This document shows, in pieces, positions 20,776 through 31,328 of a stretch of 64,000 nt of DNA (the stretch's first letter is position 1; every line of letters starts with the position of its first letter). The position numbers were made by a program, and so were the translations under genes. Source of the DNA: Nilaparvata lugens (Eukaryota > Arthropoda > Insecta > Hemiptera > Delphacidae); the NCBI RefSeq assembly GCF_014356525.2, contig NC_052510.1, positions 15,920,778 through 15,984,777 of the forward strand, written 5' to 3'. Below the pieces are notes generated by a model. It was not told where the DNA came from. It worked only from the letters and a program-made list of their open reading frames with translations, and searched no databases.

Positions 20776-23500
20776 TCAACTGTAGACTCCTGAAAAAAAT
20801 TCACTCAAGGAGTAGTATGGTCTGGCACGCAGCCAGGACTTGAGTCTCCTCTTAAACTCACTGTCACTCAAATGACGCACAGATGGAGGTAGCATATTAA
20901 ACATTTTAATAGCGATATTGGGATAACAGTTCTGAGCCTTACTTAGCCTACATCGAGGAACATTGACTTCGAGAGCATTTCGAAGTGAGTAGGCACTCAA
21001 ATTCACTGTCAGATTGGTATTCCTAATACCAACCAGGGAAGCAAAGATGAACTGGCTAAAAACTGTGAGAATCCCAAGTCTGGCGAAGAGTGGCCTACAG
21101 TGCTCCAGATGACCACTGGATGACAATATCCGAACTGCCTTCTTGTGCAGCATAAGAATACTCTCACAGTGTGAAGAGTGTCCCCACAGCAGTATTCCAT
21201 AGATAATGTGACTATGGAACAGTGAATAATAGGCCATGATCAAATGTTCCTCAGTCAGCAAGCACCTCAGTCTTCTCAACAGGTAGATCACACGAGACAG
21301 TCTTCTGCATACAGCATCCACATGAGCACTCCATGTTAACTTTGGATCGATGTTGAATCCCAGAAGCTTCACCGGTTCATTCAATGAATGATTGAAGTGG
21401 TTTCTCAGAGTGCACATGATATTCAGTGTCTTGCCGACGTTGAGCAACAGCTTGTTCTCCTGAAACCAGCGTTCTGCACCAGCAAAGGACTCCTCCAACT
21501 CAAGGGTGGCAGCTGCAGGCGAGGATCCTCTCCCAACAAGGGTTGTGTCATCCGCAAACAGCAGCTCACTTCCGCCGACTCTCAAATCGTTCATATGCAG
21601 GATGAACAGGACTGGCCCCAGGACAGAGCCCTGCGGTACCCCATGCCGTACATGCAGTTCGCCAGATGATGCACCCCGAACATTCACTATCTGCCTTCTG
21701 TCAGAAATATAAGACTTGAAAGTGTCAGCAACAATGTCCGTTATACCATACTGACTCAGCTTTCCAAGGAGAAGCTCATGAGACACACAGTCAAAAGCAC
21801 GTGACAGGTCACACAGCCTCACTGCCACAGAATCTCCACTCTCGAATGCATCAATGACTTCGTTGATCAGGGCCAGCAGGGCGGTTTGTGTGGACTTGGA
21901 CTTTCTAAAGCCATGTTGTCGATCAGACAGCAAACTATTCCTCTCAAGATGGCCCATTAGCTGATCCTTCATGGCAACCTCTAAGATTTTTCCGAGTAAG
22001 GGGGTAACAGTAATTGGTCGGAAGTTATTCTTGTCCTTCTCATCTCCCTTTTTGTATATAGGTACAGTTTTACCCAACTTCAAACAATTCGGAAAGTAGC
22101 CCAGTTTAAGACACTGACTAAAGACACTGGCAAGATGAGGTGCCATCTCATCAACCACTGATTTCAAGAAAGCCACAGTAAATCCATAGATGTCCTGAGA
22201 AGGTGAATTTTTAAAAGCAGTCACTATTTTCAATACATCATTCTTCGAGACTCTCCTCCATACAGAAAAAATAGCGGGTTGCGCTTCTACATCTCCAACA
22301 CCATTTGGCTGAGTCACTGGAATCTGTTGAAGAATGGCCTCCACGGAGTTCAGATAGTGACTGTTCATAACATCTGGACTGAAATCACATTGAGGCTGTG
22401 TAGACGATCTGCACTTGTTAATAAGCTTCCAGGCCGATTTACATGGGTTCTGAGAGTCAAGTATAGTATCAGCATTTTTTCTCTTAACTGCTTGGTCTAC
22501 CTCCTGATTGAGAAGCTTCCGTGCCCTTAAGTACCTGCTAAATGCTACTTCTTTAGCCATCCTGTCCTGAGTCAACTCATAGTTCTGGTACAGAAGAGAT
22601 ACAGCAAACCTGAACACGTTCAATTCTTGAGAGAACCAGTCTCCAACATTTTTCCTTCTAGTTCTCCTGGTTTGGGCATGAGAGCTCATCCGGCCACTTC
22701 TTGACTTGACTGGAAAAATAGAATCAAAAACACTGATAATTTCACAGAAAAATTTATCAATTTTTACAGTGGACACCTGGTTATCATGTAAAATGGGCAC
22801 AATCTCACTTTTTAAAATTTGAATGAAATGATGAACAACACCTAGATTGATTTTTCTGTAACAAAACTCATAATCAGCATGCCAATCAGTGGCTTTCTCG
22901 ACTTGAGTACCAACAAGCAGTTTCACAACAATGGCAAGATGATCCGCAACTTGGGGATTTACGACACTGACTTCAAAAGCACCACTGCTTTAATTAGTTG
23001 CAACATTGTCGATGCAGTTTGGACCTCTAGTTGGGAGTCTATTGCAAAAATATAGGTTGAAACTCCGGAGCAAATTTTCAAGTCTGTACTGCGCTGGTAG
23101 ACTGTGATTGAAATGTATATTAAAATCACCACCCACAATAATCTGCATGCTAAAATTTGCTATATAAGCAAGACAGTCATCCAATCGACTCAGGAACTCT
23201 TCAAGTTCATTTCCAGTATGGTACACAACCAAAACAATAGTACTATGGTGAGTCAGAACTATGCCAGTAATTTCAATTACGAACTCCCTACAAAAAGCTT
23301 GTAGATTTAACTCCTTGAAATTCAGTTCCTTATTAACGTAGATAGCAACACCACCATGACCATGCACTGTGCGGCAGAAAGAGTTTGCCAATACCAGATC
23401 ACCTATGGAGCTGTAGAATGGTATCTCCTCAGACTTCAGCCAATGCTCACTTATGCACAAAATACTAATAGCATAAGATATTTTATCGATTACAGTAATA
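20776..23500 (-). pseudogene. LINE ORF2: APE endonuclease and reverse transcriptase, one nonsense codon
   Basis: Endonuclease part (23500-22993): ILCISEHWL, HGGVAIYVN, IIVGGDFNIHF (catalytic GDFN) and RGPNCIDN. A TAA follows at 22990-22992, after which the same frame continues without shift through QVADHLAIVV (the Ser/Ala-Asp-His block of APE endonucleases) into the RT: FRPITVTPLLGKILE, RQHGFRKSKST, DLSRAFDCVSHELLL, GVPQGSVLGPVLFILHMNDL, LLFADDTTLV (catalytic FADD intact), LLGFNIDPKLTWSAHVD and LMLHKKAVRILSS, ending LRARPYYSLSEFFSGVYS. RT and C-terminal part span about 716 codons. Apart from one stop, the motifs look sound, which suggests recent inactivation. Function would be target-primed reverse transcription of its own RNA. 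Confidence 0.85.
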
Positions 23501-23524
23501 ACATAATTTATATTTATGCCGGTG

Positions 23525-23532
23525 TTCTAATG
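23525..23532. repeat. Left 8-bp target duplication of the hAT element (TTCTAATG)
   Basis: TTCTAATG directly precedes CAGTGG at 23533 and recurs exactly at 24237-24244 after CACTG. An exact 8-bp duplication is the hallmark of hAT integration. Confidence 0.9.
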
Positions 23533-24236
23533 CAGTGGTTTTCAAAGTGTGGGGCGCGACCCCCAAGGGGGCGCGATGAATGCTCAGGGGGGGGGCACAA
23601 AGCTTTGTTGGAAAATTATTTAAATTTACTTATAAAATAATTACGATGATCTTTTCACTTTTAAAATTCTACTTGAAAATATTTTTATGAGAACTTGGAT
23701 GGTTTGGCATGGATTCAAAACCCATTCAAATTCTCAATCAATGAGTGTTCCCTGAACATGATAGAAAATGAAAACCTCATTTATCTCCAAGCGCTTAAAA
23801 TGAAGTTTGAAGAATATTCGCTCACATCCTTTTGGATTCGTGTGCAAAAGGAACACCCAATTTAGAGTCTAAAGGCATTGAAGATATTGACTCCATTTGC
23901 GACATTATTCATGTGAAACTGGGTTTTCTTCTCTAGCTGCCATGAAAAGTAAATTTACATCAAGCTGGATGTGACCCAGGAACTTGGAGTAGCGTAATCA
24001 GAACTGACAACTCTTTTCAACAAACTCTGTGCGAAAAAACAAGCTCATCCTTGACATTGAAGCTCTTTTTATTGTTAATTGCTATGAGAAACAAAAGTAA
24101 CAACTATGTACTATAGTACCTGAATAAATTATAATTGTTTGTATAGAATTTGTTGTTATACGCTTATACATGTAGGGGGGGGGCTTACAGCTGAATTATG
24201 CAGGGGGGCTCGAAGTGAAAAGTTTGAGAATCACTG
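23533..24236 (+). mobile_element. Internally deleted hAT transposon with transposase C-terminal remnant
   Basis: Begins CAGTGGTTTTCAAAGTGTGG and ends GTTTGAGAATCACTG; the ends are inverted repeats, with G-runs just inside both. Flanked by perfect 8-bp duplications. The interior plus strand (about 23770-24060) carries the decayed C-terminal dimerisation region of a hAT transposase of the ZBED5/SCAND3-like group (LQALKMKFEEYSLTSFW, CETGFSS-like and LCEKT-like stretches in shifting frames). Stops and frameshifts mean it cannot make transposase; it is a deletion derivative. Confidence 0.9.
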
Positions 24237-24244
24237 TTCTAATG

Positions 24245-25177
24245 CCCAATTCACACCAATCTGACACGGCACGGTCGTGGCGGAAGAGCTGCGTGTGTAA
24301 TGCACATTATTTTGTGTATTGACAAAATTGTATGTTAAAATCAACATTGTCCTTTATTCTCCCATGCGAAGAACTAACGTGCACCTCTTGGATCTACTTA
24401 TAAGTTTATTTTGCTCTTTATTATTACTTAGAAAGCGGAGTTAGGGCGCAGCAGGCATTCTCTTAAGGTGCATTTTCGTTTGTGCGTAAATTTCCGCAGT
24501 CGACGACGACAAGCATTGTTGACATTCATATTGTCTAAATTTCAAGTGTGGACTCATATGCAGCTTACAGGATGTAAAGTCGTCTGCGAGTTATTGATGG
24601 ATGATTGAATGGATTCATTCAAGAAGGGGAGGTTGCTCTTAATGTTAGTTGATTCAAGGCAATTATTTTTATTAATTGTTGATTCCTTACTGCTAGTAAA
24701 TTTATTCATTCTTGATCATTTAATGTCTGCATGCAATAAGTAGATTTTAAAGACCATTGTACAATTTTAGATGGTCAAGTTGATAATAATATAAAGTTCA
24801 ATTCTACCCAAGCATAACTTTCCTATCAACGTAAGCTTGATAATCATCATCAACAACTTAAAAAATATATATAAATGAAAATTTTAAAAACTCATTTCTA
24901 AGCAATTCATTGATTGTTATATCAAGGTAGTTGTTCTGCAGAATGTTAGTGTCTTAATTACATTTATTTTGTAATTGCAAGTACAGCACCTACTTTGTGA
25001 ATTTTGCTTGTAAATAAAAATTATAAAATGAATTTCTTTACTGTAATATCTTCATCACATTCATTCCACCTTAAGTATATGAACTATTATTGCATGATAA
25101 GGTAACCAACTATTTCTGTAGGTTTAGGTTGTAATTTTAAAAGCGAAAATAATGAATTGTTGTTTCATATTTTACAG
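24245..25177. other. Spacer/intron upstream of the TIMM10B last exon
   Basis: AT-rich sequence. If TIMM10B starts further left, this is intron. The first part (24245-24310) is GC-richer, of the kind seen at transposon ends, but no partner terminus was identified. No coding exon with the first CX3C motif of TIMM10B was found. Confidence 0.4.
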
Positions 25178-25387
25178 AAAAAATGCTTGGATGCATGTGT
25201 GATTAAACACATACGCGTGAACCATAAGGTGCAGAATGTTTATCTTGAGCTGCAACCCATGATTATCAACAAACGAGTGGAGGAGTTCCAGAAAGCGCAG
25301 GCTTTGTCAGAACAGGCACAAATGCAGCAAAACCAGGCTTCACCAGAAACTCCAGCCACCAGTCAGCCCGTCACAGCACAAAGCTGA
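25178..25387 (+). CDS. TIMM10B: Mitochondrial import chaperone Tim10b (TIMM10B/Tim9b), last exon
   Basis: After acceptor TTTTACAG, the exon encodes 69 residues and TGA. It starts KKCLDACVIKHIRVNHK, which holds the second of the twin CX3C motifs of small Tim proteins (CLDAC). VYLELQPMIINKRVEEF follows, the pattern of the Tim10b/Tim9b C-terminal helix and unlike Tim9, Tim10, Tim8 or Tim13. The tail is Gln/Ala/Pro-rich (QAQMQQNQASPETPATSQ). Small Tims are intermembrane-space chaperones; Tim10b associates with the TIM22 carrier-import complex. The first exon(s), with the other CX3C motif and start codon, were not found in the window, perhaps because the intron extends past the LINE and hAT insertions, or because the exon was too short to recognise. 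Confidence 0.75.
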   Translation, partial: KKCLDACVIKHIRVNHKVQNVYLELQPMIINKRVEEFQKAQALSEQAQMQQNQASPETPATSQPVTAQS

Positions 25388-25485
25388 TATTTGGCAAAAC
25401 TGCTTGTCAACTTAGTAGGACTGTACTAGATGTGATATTCATCAATAATAATTATTTCCTTCAAGTTTGTTATTAGATCCGTGGA

Positions 25486-26430
25486 ATGGCTGAAGATTCA
25501 AATAATATCTGCATTCTATTACTGGTTGGATTACCTGGTTCAGGTAAAACCTTTTTTACTAACTTCTTGGTTAACAATTCAGACGAAAACCTGAATTATA
25601 ATGTTCTTCCTTTCTCCTACGATGAATTGATGCCTCATTTAGAATCATCAAGTTGTGAGAATTTTAAAGATAAACGAAAAGAGATCTTCAACACCGTTCA
25701 AAGCGTTATAGAAAAAATCAAGTTCCAAAATAAAGAAAAGTCTAAAGTTGACAATTCACCAGAATATTCAAATAAGTGTTCTTTAATTGTCATTGATGAT
25801 AATATGTATTACAGAAGCATGAGATACGAGTATTTTAAACTTGCAAAACAGTTGAGAGTTGGTTTTTGTCAAATTTTCATGGAAGCTACTTTAGAACAGT
25901 CTCTTCAAGTGAATGCTGAAAGGGAATTTTCTTCAAAAGTGCCAGAAAGTATTATACTGAGAATGAATGATTTAATAGAAATACCTGACAGGAAAAACCA
26001 ATGGGAAAAACTTGCTGTTTCCTTTCCATTCCATTCCTCTTTGCAAAGTTCTGAAGTTTTGAAACAAATAGAATATTTGATAAAAGAAGCATTGCTTACT
26101 ATTCCAAATGAAAATGATATTTCCGTTATGTCTTCAAATTTCAATACCGATAACCAAAATTCCAATAATTCTCCAATTCACTTAGTAGATTTATCGTTAA
26201 GATCTCTCATTAGAAGTAATATAGTAAGTTTCAGGAGTTCCAATAAAAATGAAGTCAGGTCTTATGCTGAAGAGTTAAATGCTAGGAAATTGAACATTCT
26301 CAATTGTTTGAGGACAAAGAGTTTAATTCTTCCGGAATATGTAGCAGTAGCGCTTGAAGATCAGAATGCACAAAACAATGAGTTGATACAGAATTACTTC
26401 CAACATCTCCTTACAAATAATAATGTTTAA
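25486..26430 (+). CDS. PSTK: L-seryl-tRNA(Sec) kinase
   Basis: Single-exon ORF of 314 residues (human about 348). The P-loop GLPGSGKT is at residues 15-22, followed by the kinase core. IDDNMYYRSMRYE (about 103-115) and VGFCQIFMEATLEQSLQVN are strongly PSTK-like, and the C-terminal helical region SLRSLIRSNIV...EELNARK matches the family. PSTK phosphorylates Ser-tRNA(Sec) with ATP, giving the substrate that SepSecS converts to selenocysteinyl-tRNA; it acts in the cytosol. The ATG at 25486 is the first in the ORF and sits just before the P-loop. It starts 98 nt after the TIMM10B stop with no AATAAA between; TTGTTATTAG just upstream could be a splice acceptor for a 5' UTR. Ends TAA at 26428-26430. 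No lesion is seen. Confidence 0.93.
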   Translation: MAEDSNNICILLLVGLPGSGKTFFTNFLVNNSDENLNYNVLPFSYDELMPHLESSSCENFKDKRKEIFNTVQSVIEKIKFQNKEKSKVDNSPEYSNKCSLIVIDDNMYYRSMRYEYFKLAKQLRVGFCQIFMEATLEQSLQVNAEREFSSKVPESIILRMNDLIEIPDRKNQWEKLAVSFPFHSSLQSSEVLKQIEYLIKEALLTIPNENDISVMSSNFNTDNQNSNNSPIHLVDLSLRSLIRSNIVSFRSSNKNEVRSYAEELNARKLNILNCLRTKSLILPEYVAVALEDQNAQNNELIQNYFQHLLTNNNV

Positions 26431-26463
26431 AATGTAATGATTATTATTTTTTAATTACTGTTG

Positions 26464-26469
26464 AATAAA
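26464..26469 (+). promoter_or_regulatory. Poly(A) signal candidate for PSTK
   Basis: AATAAA 33 nt after the PSTK stop codon. Confidence 0.6.
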
Positions 26470-26929
26470 TTATTCTGGTTGTATACTCTTCATTATTATT
26501 ATTTATCTCTTCTTCATTTAAGCTGTATTGAAATAGATAATTTAGTTTAACTTTATTCTAAGTACTCTATAAGATACAAAAATGTTATGGGCAAATTTTG
26601 GGGCATTTATAACCCACTTCCCATCTGACCCACCATAGATTGAATTATTGTGAAGCTGACTCCATGAGTTTTTAAATGTATCACCTACTTGAACATTTTA
26701 CGATTTCTCCAATGCAAGGACAGTTGCGATTGGCGAATATCTAGAAGCATGAGTGGACATACTGGCATATTGTGTCCGGAATAATTCTAGTACTGTAATG
26801 TGGTTTGTTTCTTTATAATAATATACATTCAACAAGCTACAGATTGTAGGAAATAAACTTCTGAAATGAACAGCACTGTTCATAATTGAGAAGAATTGGG
26901 AAATATGTCAACTAATTATGTTCAGAACC
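26470..26929. other. Spacer downstream of PSTK
   Basis: AT-rich, with no recognised gene or repeat terminus. The short minus-strand ORF at 26698-26883 has no recognisable domain. Confidence 0.4.
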
Positions 26930-27117
26930 CATTTTTTTCATTGCGAATGATGCCTACATGATCTTTTTGCTTGTGCGTGTGTAATGGAAAGTGTGTTGAT
27001 GATTTTATGAGATGATCAAACGTCCATGCCATCGGCGGGATTCGATCCCATGAACCAGGCGGTGTTATCAGACTGAAGTTTGTAACGCTCCTTACCATTA
27101 GACCAACCCGGCCGGCT
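26930..27117 (-). mobile_element. tRNA-derived SINE
   Basis: On the minus strand a tRNA-like head starts at about 27117 (GCCGGCCGGGTTGG). It contains an A box TGGTCTAATGG (27105-27095) and a B box inside GGGATCGAATCCC (27049-27037). A tRNA-unrelated body follows, ending in a short A-run near 26931. These internal RNA polymerase III promoter boxes define tRNA-derived SINEs. The head does not close into a cloverleaf with a paired acceptor stem, so it is not a functional tRNA gene. Confidence 0.7.
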
Positions 27118-27480
27118 AAATTGATGATGCTGAACCATTAATAAATCTTGGATCTGCAAAACCACATGAAGGTGGCCAAAAACATCACTTTTCCAAAGAT
27201 CGCCCTAGCCAGACCAATAATACAGTCAGCAATGTATCATCAACGCTTCGAAGAAACATGACATGCTAGATGTCATTACTCTTCAAATACATTCCTCTGG
27301 TGCATCGCCCATTCTTCAAAAGCACCAATTTTGATGATGTAAACTTTCTTGATGGTGAAGAAGATGTAGGTTGAACATAAAAATATTTGGATAATAAATT
27401 CAACTTGCCCAATTCTTATCCATTCCCTTTTGCTAATCAAACGCAATAGACGGCACCTTTTATGAGGTATCGTCAACCGA
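27118..27480. other. Spacer upstream of the STK40 locus
   Basis: Unique-looking sequence without a recognisable gene. Its last part may belong to a promoter for the exon candidate ending at 27803. Confidence 0.3.
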
Positions 27481-27551
27481 GGTGACTGTCTACCGCGAGG
27501 TCACTTTGTCCCATCTCGTGGAAAAATATTAAATTCCCTTCTATCTCTGTA

Positions 27552-27572
27552 TATCGATGTTCAACATCGATA
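27552..27572. promoter_or_regulatory. 21-bp palindrome with DRE-like ATCGAT cores
   Basis: Two 10-bp arms (TATCGATGTT and its complement) flank one central base. The arms resemble the insect DNA-replication-related element TATCGATA bound by DREF, common in housekeeping core promoters. More CGATA/TCGAC cores follow at about 27620-27650. It sits about 230 bp upstream of a good splice donor, which suggests a promoter or first exon of STK40; this is inference. Confidence 0.35.
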
Positions 27573-27803
27573 GCCGTAACCCTAATCATTATTGAGGTTT
27601 TACAATCTATATCTTGACGATTCTCGATATATTATTAGTTCAACTATCGACATAAAACTAATCTCCTTCATGCAATTGCTTCATCTTGTGATTTCGTTGA
27701 CAGTCTGTATGGTACCCCCAGTCAAGGACGAAGACATCAAGTTTCGTTATCGGAAAACCGCGTACCTATTAGAAGTCCTATTTCCTAAAAACTCAAGTTA
27801 TCG
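27573..27803 (+). other. Candidate 5' exon (possibly STK40 5' UTR) with splice donor
   Basis: A GC-richer stretch ends in TTATCG followed by the strong donor GTGAGT at 27804. It lies upstream of the STK40 coding exon whose acceptor is at 31316. If joined to 31317, the frame containing VPPVKDEDIKFRYRKTAYLLE stops at the TGA formed within the bases TCATGA just before the STK40 coding frame, so it would be untranslated sequence or an upstream ORF. The residues match no family I know. It could instead be a first exon of an unrelated gene. Confidence 0.35.
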
Positions 27804-27938
27804 GTGAGTACATTTTATTTTTGCCTTATTATAATATTTCAATATTGTTATATCCAATAGAACAGTACCGTAACTCAGTTCATGAGAAGTTTTAGTGTTG
27901 AACTTCCAATATGTGAGGAGATTCTCCACAGCCAGGTC

Positions 27939-28159
27939 CTATTGTGAGGTGCACGTTATAATGGCAGTGGATAAAGATAGAAGAATAGCGATGCTGATTC
28001 TCTGTATTAATTAATTATATTTCTACACTGTCAAAAACATAATTGTCATCGTTGTGGACCTAGAAAAAGATAGTACCACCGGCTTTGTCAAATGATAGAC
28101 AAGGATAGCAAAGCCAAAGTTGATCAAATACTGTCATTATAACGTGGACCTCACTATAG
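27939..28159. mobile_element. MITE with about 30-bp TIRs
   Basis: The left end CTATTGTGAGGTGCACGTTA and the reverse complement of the right end CTATAGTGAGGTCCACGTTA match with few differences and continue as TAATGGCAGT/TAATGACAGT. The 221-bp interior does not code. TA dinucleotides at both ends fit a TA target, but the superfamily is not established. A half copy lies at 34355. Confidence 0.75.
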
Positions 28160-30439
28160 TGGTGGCCAGTTATATTTAGGCTTAGGCTACTAGCCTACAA
28201 ACAACATTTTTTGGAAAATTTCAGTCCCTCCTGGGAAAACGAGAGTGCTGAGAGTATGCTAAGTTTGCTCTGCTAGAGGTAAAAAAGAAACTGGAAAAGC
28301 AAAAAGAAAGATAAAAGTTTGAAGACAATTTAAACCCAGCAGTTCTTTAGTGTAGTAAGGATAGATCAAAAGTCCCTACCGGTACCCCTGTGCTAAGAGG
28401 GTGGTGTGGTTCAAAGGTACCATTTTTCGGTTTCTTGCATGTAACTCGACAACTATGTATTTTACGAACATGATGACTATTCTATACAAAATTGAAGCTT
28501 AAATAATTTCCTACAATATTTAATATACAACTTTTTCTATATCTCCCATCGTTTCCGCGAGATATCCACTCCTGCGATGATGTGACATTTTTGATAAGAA
28601 AACGTTTGCCTCCAATTTTTTGCTCTTATAACTTTTTTAAAATCGATTAGAAAATTCATGCTGATTATGAGCTTATTCTTTTCAAGTTTATGTATAATTT
28701 TTTACTTTTATGCATTTCCCTACTGTACGTCTGTTGCAGCAGCTAGTGGAGTATGATAAATCTCCAATCTCACAACAATGAACGGAAATGAACGCATGCA
28801 ACAATCTTGTAACAACATTCCCATCTTGAGATTCGTGTACGTCATATTTCAACTTTTGTTTTTATTAATCGACATTGTCTATCCGGTATATACCCTGGTC
28901 ACAGACAGAAGAAAAATTGAATTGAATTAAATTCCACGCTTATCTTGGGAACAATGTTTAAGCGACATGACTAGCTATTCAAAAATGAAGCTCGATGAAT
29001 ATTGTTCTCAATTTTTGTAGAGTTTTGTAATATTTCCATACAGGTATTCTAATATTGAATAGGATACCTACCTACGGTATCATCCTAATTTTCGTTCATC
29101 ACTATAAATACATTATTGAACTGATTGTTACGTCTAGACACCGTTCATTTTTGTATAAGGTAACTGAATATCAATTAACTATTATTCAAACTGTTCATAT
29201 TAATAAATTTTTGCTAATTGCTGAAAACTAATAAATTATTGAGATAAATTACGTCCAAATTTGAAACAACGCGGGCTTTTTTTTATCTTTGAGCCACTGC
29301 CTTTTGCAGCACATTACGTGATCAGTTCAGTGACAGACAGCTGACAGAAGTTAAAAATCAAGAAAGCATTGAAAAAATGAATGGCTTGCTGCGTCTTTAA
29401 TTTTGTCAATTTCTGTGTTAATTTGTATTATTCTCAATAATATTTATTTGATTTTAATGTTTTTATTGATTTTTGCTAGTCTGATATGTAACTCACACTT
29501 GGATTCATGTTCTTTATGACTGTTTTCAAATAATGAGAAAAACTTTGGGTCCTTGAAAGTAGGTTGTTCCTATTATAACCTAAGTGAAAATAAATTTTAT
29601 TCCTTATTCATGAGGTAAGAAAAACGTTATATTTTGAGGTGTTTTTAAGAAATAATATTTTAAACAACTTTGGATCAAAAATTCATGACTTTTATTTCTA
29701 AAATTATTGAAATGTAGAGAAAGTAATTTGCATTTGTCTAGTGTATTACCTACCATTACTCCAATGCTTAAGTAGAACCAGATTATCATTTTACAACTTA
29801 CTCAAGTAACTTATAGTAAATCAGTTATTTTTTCATCTCATAATAATAATGGAATAAGGGAAATGTATCAATAGAGCTTATGAATGCTATTGCAAATATA
29901 GTATTGATGGCAAACCACCTGATCTGAAGGCTTGATCAAAGCCTATTTTGATTTTTCATTATAAATAACTTGACCAAATATTAATAAAGTCCTTATTTAT
30001 ATTAAATTTATGCTATAAAATTGGAGTTTTAAAGTTATTTTAGAATTTTATACTTTCCAAGTAATGAAATGGTGTGCACTCATTTTGTAGTCAAAAAGTA
30101 AGCTATTATAATGCCCAAGCTACTCAATTGAACCTTGCTTATTGCCACAGGCTATCACATTTCGAATTTGAAGCAACTACGGTATATAACAAATTTTGGT
30201 TACTTTAAGATAAGATTATTCATTTTTCAATCAATTAGGATTTTCTATGATTCTAGTACAAACTCTGTGTTTTTCTAATTTAAGAATTACAATGTAACAA
30301 AGATTCAGCTTTTAAATTCTGTTTCATGACCAAAAACCTCTGGCCAGCATGTAGGCTACTCATTAGCTGACCAGAGGAGAAATTATTACCGCTGCGTCAC
30401 CGCTGACCTGTTGATGCTGGGTAGGCTGTTGGTAGGCCT
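28160..30439. other. AT-rich intronic/spacer sequence
   Basis: Most of this would be the first intron of STK40 if the 27803 donor is real. A region at about 28370-28760 (ACCGGTACCCCTGTGCTAAG, then ACTCGACAACTATG) reads like an old interspersed repeat, but no termini are visible. The rest is AT-rich without signals. Confidence 0.3.
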
Positions 30440-31060
30440 AAATGTTGATTTAGGCCTTGTTCTAAGGACGGCCTCTGGTCCTGCAAGAACTCCTCGAAAG
30501 AGTACAGTGGCTTGGATGTAAGATCCTCTCTCATTTTTCCCCTGAAGTCAGTGTTTCCTAATCTCTTCAACTACTCTGGCAATAGGTTAAAAAATGTCAG
30601 TGCCAACACCATAAACGAGCCCTGGGTCCTTGGGATGTTTTAGATATTCGATGTTGTTGTATGATATTGATGGGTAGCATGTATTTGCTCACACTTTTCT
30701 ATATTTTTCTCCACATGCATCCATCAATGAATCCTAAAGGATATCAATTAATCCTTGGGATGTTTCTAGATATCCGAAGTTCTTGTATGATATTAATGGT
30801 AGCATGTCTTAATCACACTTTTATATATTTTTCTTCACATGCATCAATGAAACATACATATACATACTAACTATAATCAATATGCTCAAAGCTGATTACA
30901 GTGGTCTGCAGTGATCAATCCTTCCCGCTGATGACAATATCCTCACAGCCTTCTTTTGCAGCAGCAATATTTTCTTTGTATCAGCTGCGTGTATCTGCTA
31001 TGGAACAGTAAGTGGTAGGCTGTTATCAGATAATCTGCTGGGACAGATACTTACTTACTG
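30440..31060 (-). mobile_element. LINE C-terminal remnant
   Basis: The minus strand encodes, in broken frames, ILLLQKKAVRILSSAG (near 30960), FFNLLPE (near 30590) and KPLYSFEEFLQDQRP (near 30500), corresponding in order to the C-terminal region of the LINE at 20776-22926. The pieces are separated by the tandem duplication at about 30627-30860. Dead. Confidence 0.65.
30627..30860. repeat. Imperfect tandem duplication (about 120 bp unit) inside the LINE remnant
   Basis: CCTTGGGATGTTT occurs at about 30629 and 30753, each time followed by AGATAT, TTGTATGATATT, GGTAGCATGT, CACACTTTT and CACATGCATC. Two diverged copies. Confidence 0.7.
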
Positions 31061-31328
31061 TTTACTTAATAGATGACTTCAATTTTCTTGGGAGATAAAT
31101 ATATACCCCTTGTCAGCTATATGTAGTAATGAAATGCACTAGGCTACTGCAAATAAGTCTTTTTGTCCATGAACCATAGAGAAGATTTTCGAATTACAAA
31201 GATTATATAAATCTTAATTCAATTTTTGAAGTTAGTGCTTTGTCATAAAACATCATTAATATTTGTTAAAGAATACTGAATTTTTATTTTGCTAACATGC
31301 TCTTTCGTTTTTTCAGGTCGTTACAGTC

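Larger units (their letters stand above)
20700..23532 (-). mobile_element. Jockey/CR1-type LINE, single continuous endonuclease-RT frame with one stop
   Basis: The minus-strand frame runs from at least 23500 to a stop at 20776-20778 and is interrupted only by TAA at 22990-22992. The 5' part ends where a hAT element begins (23533), so the LINE is 5' truncated or continues beyond it. The 3' boundary is uncertain; no long A-tail was seen. It lies in the spacer upstream of the TIMM10B exon. Confidence 0.8.

Noticed and set aside
21388..22530. Plus-strand ORFs opposite the LINE at 20776-22926
   Set aside because: Antisense shadows without domains.
27025..27117. Functional tRNA gene on the minus strand
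   Set aside because: A and B boxes are present, but the head does not form a proper acceptor stem and is followed by a SINE-like body and A-run.
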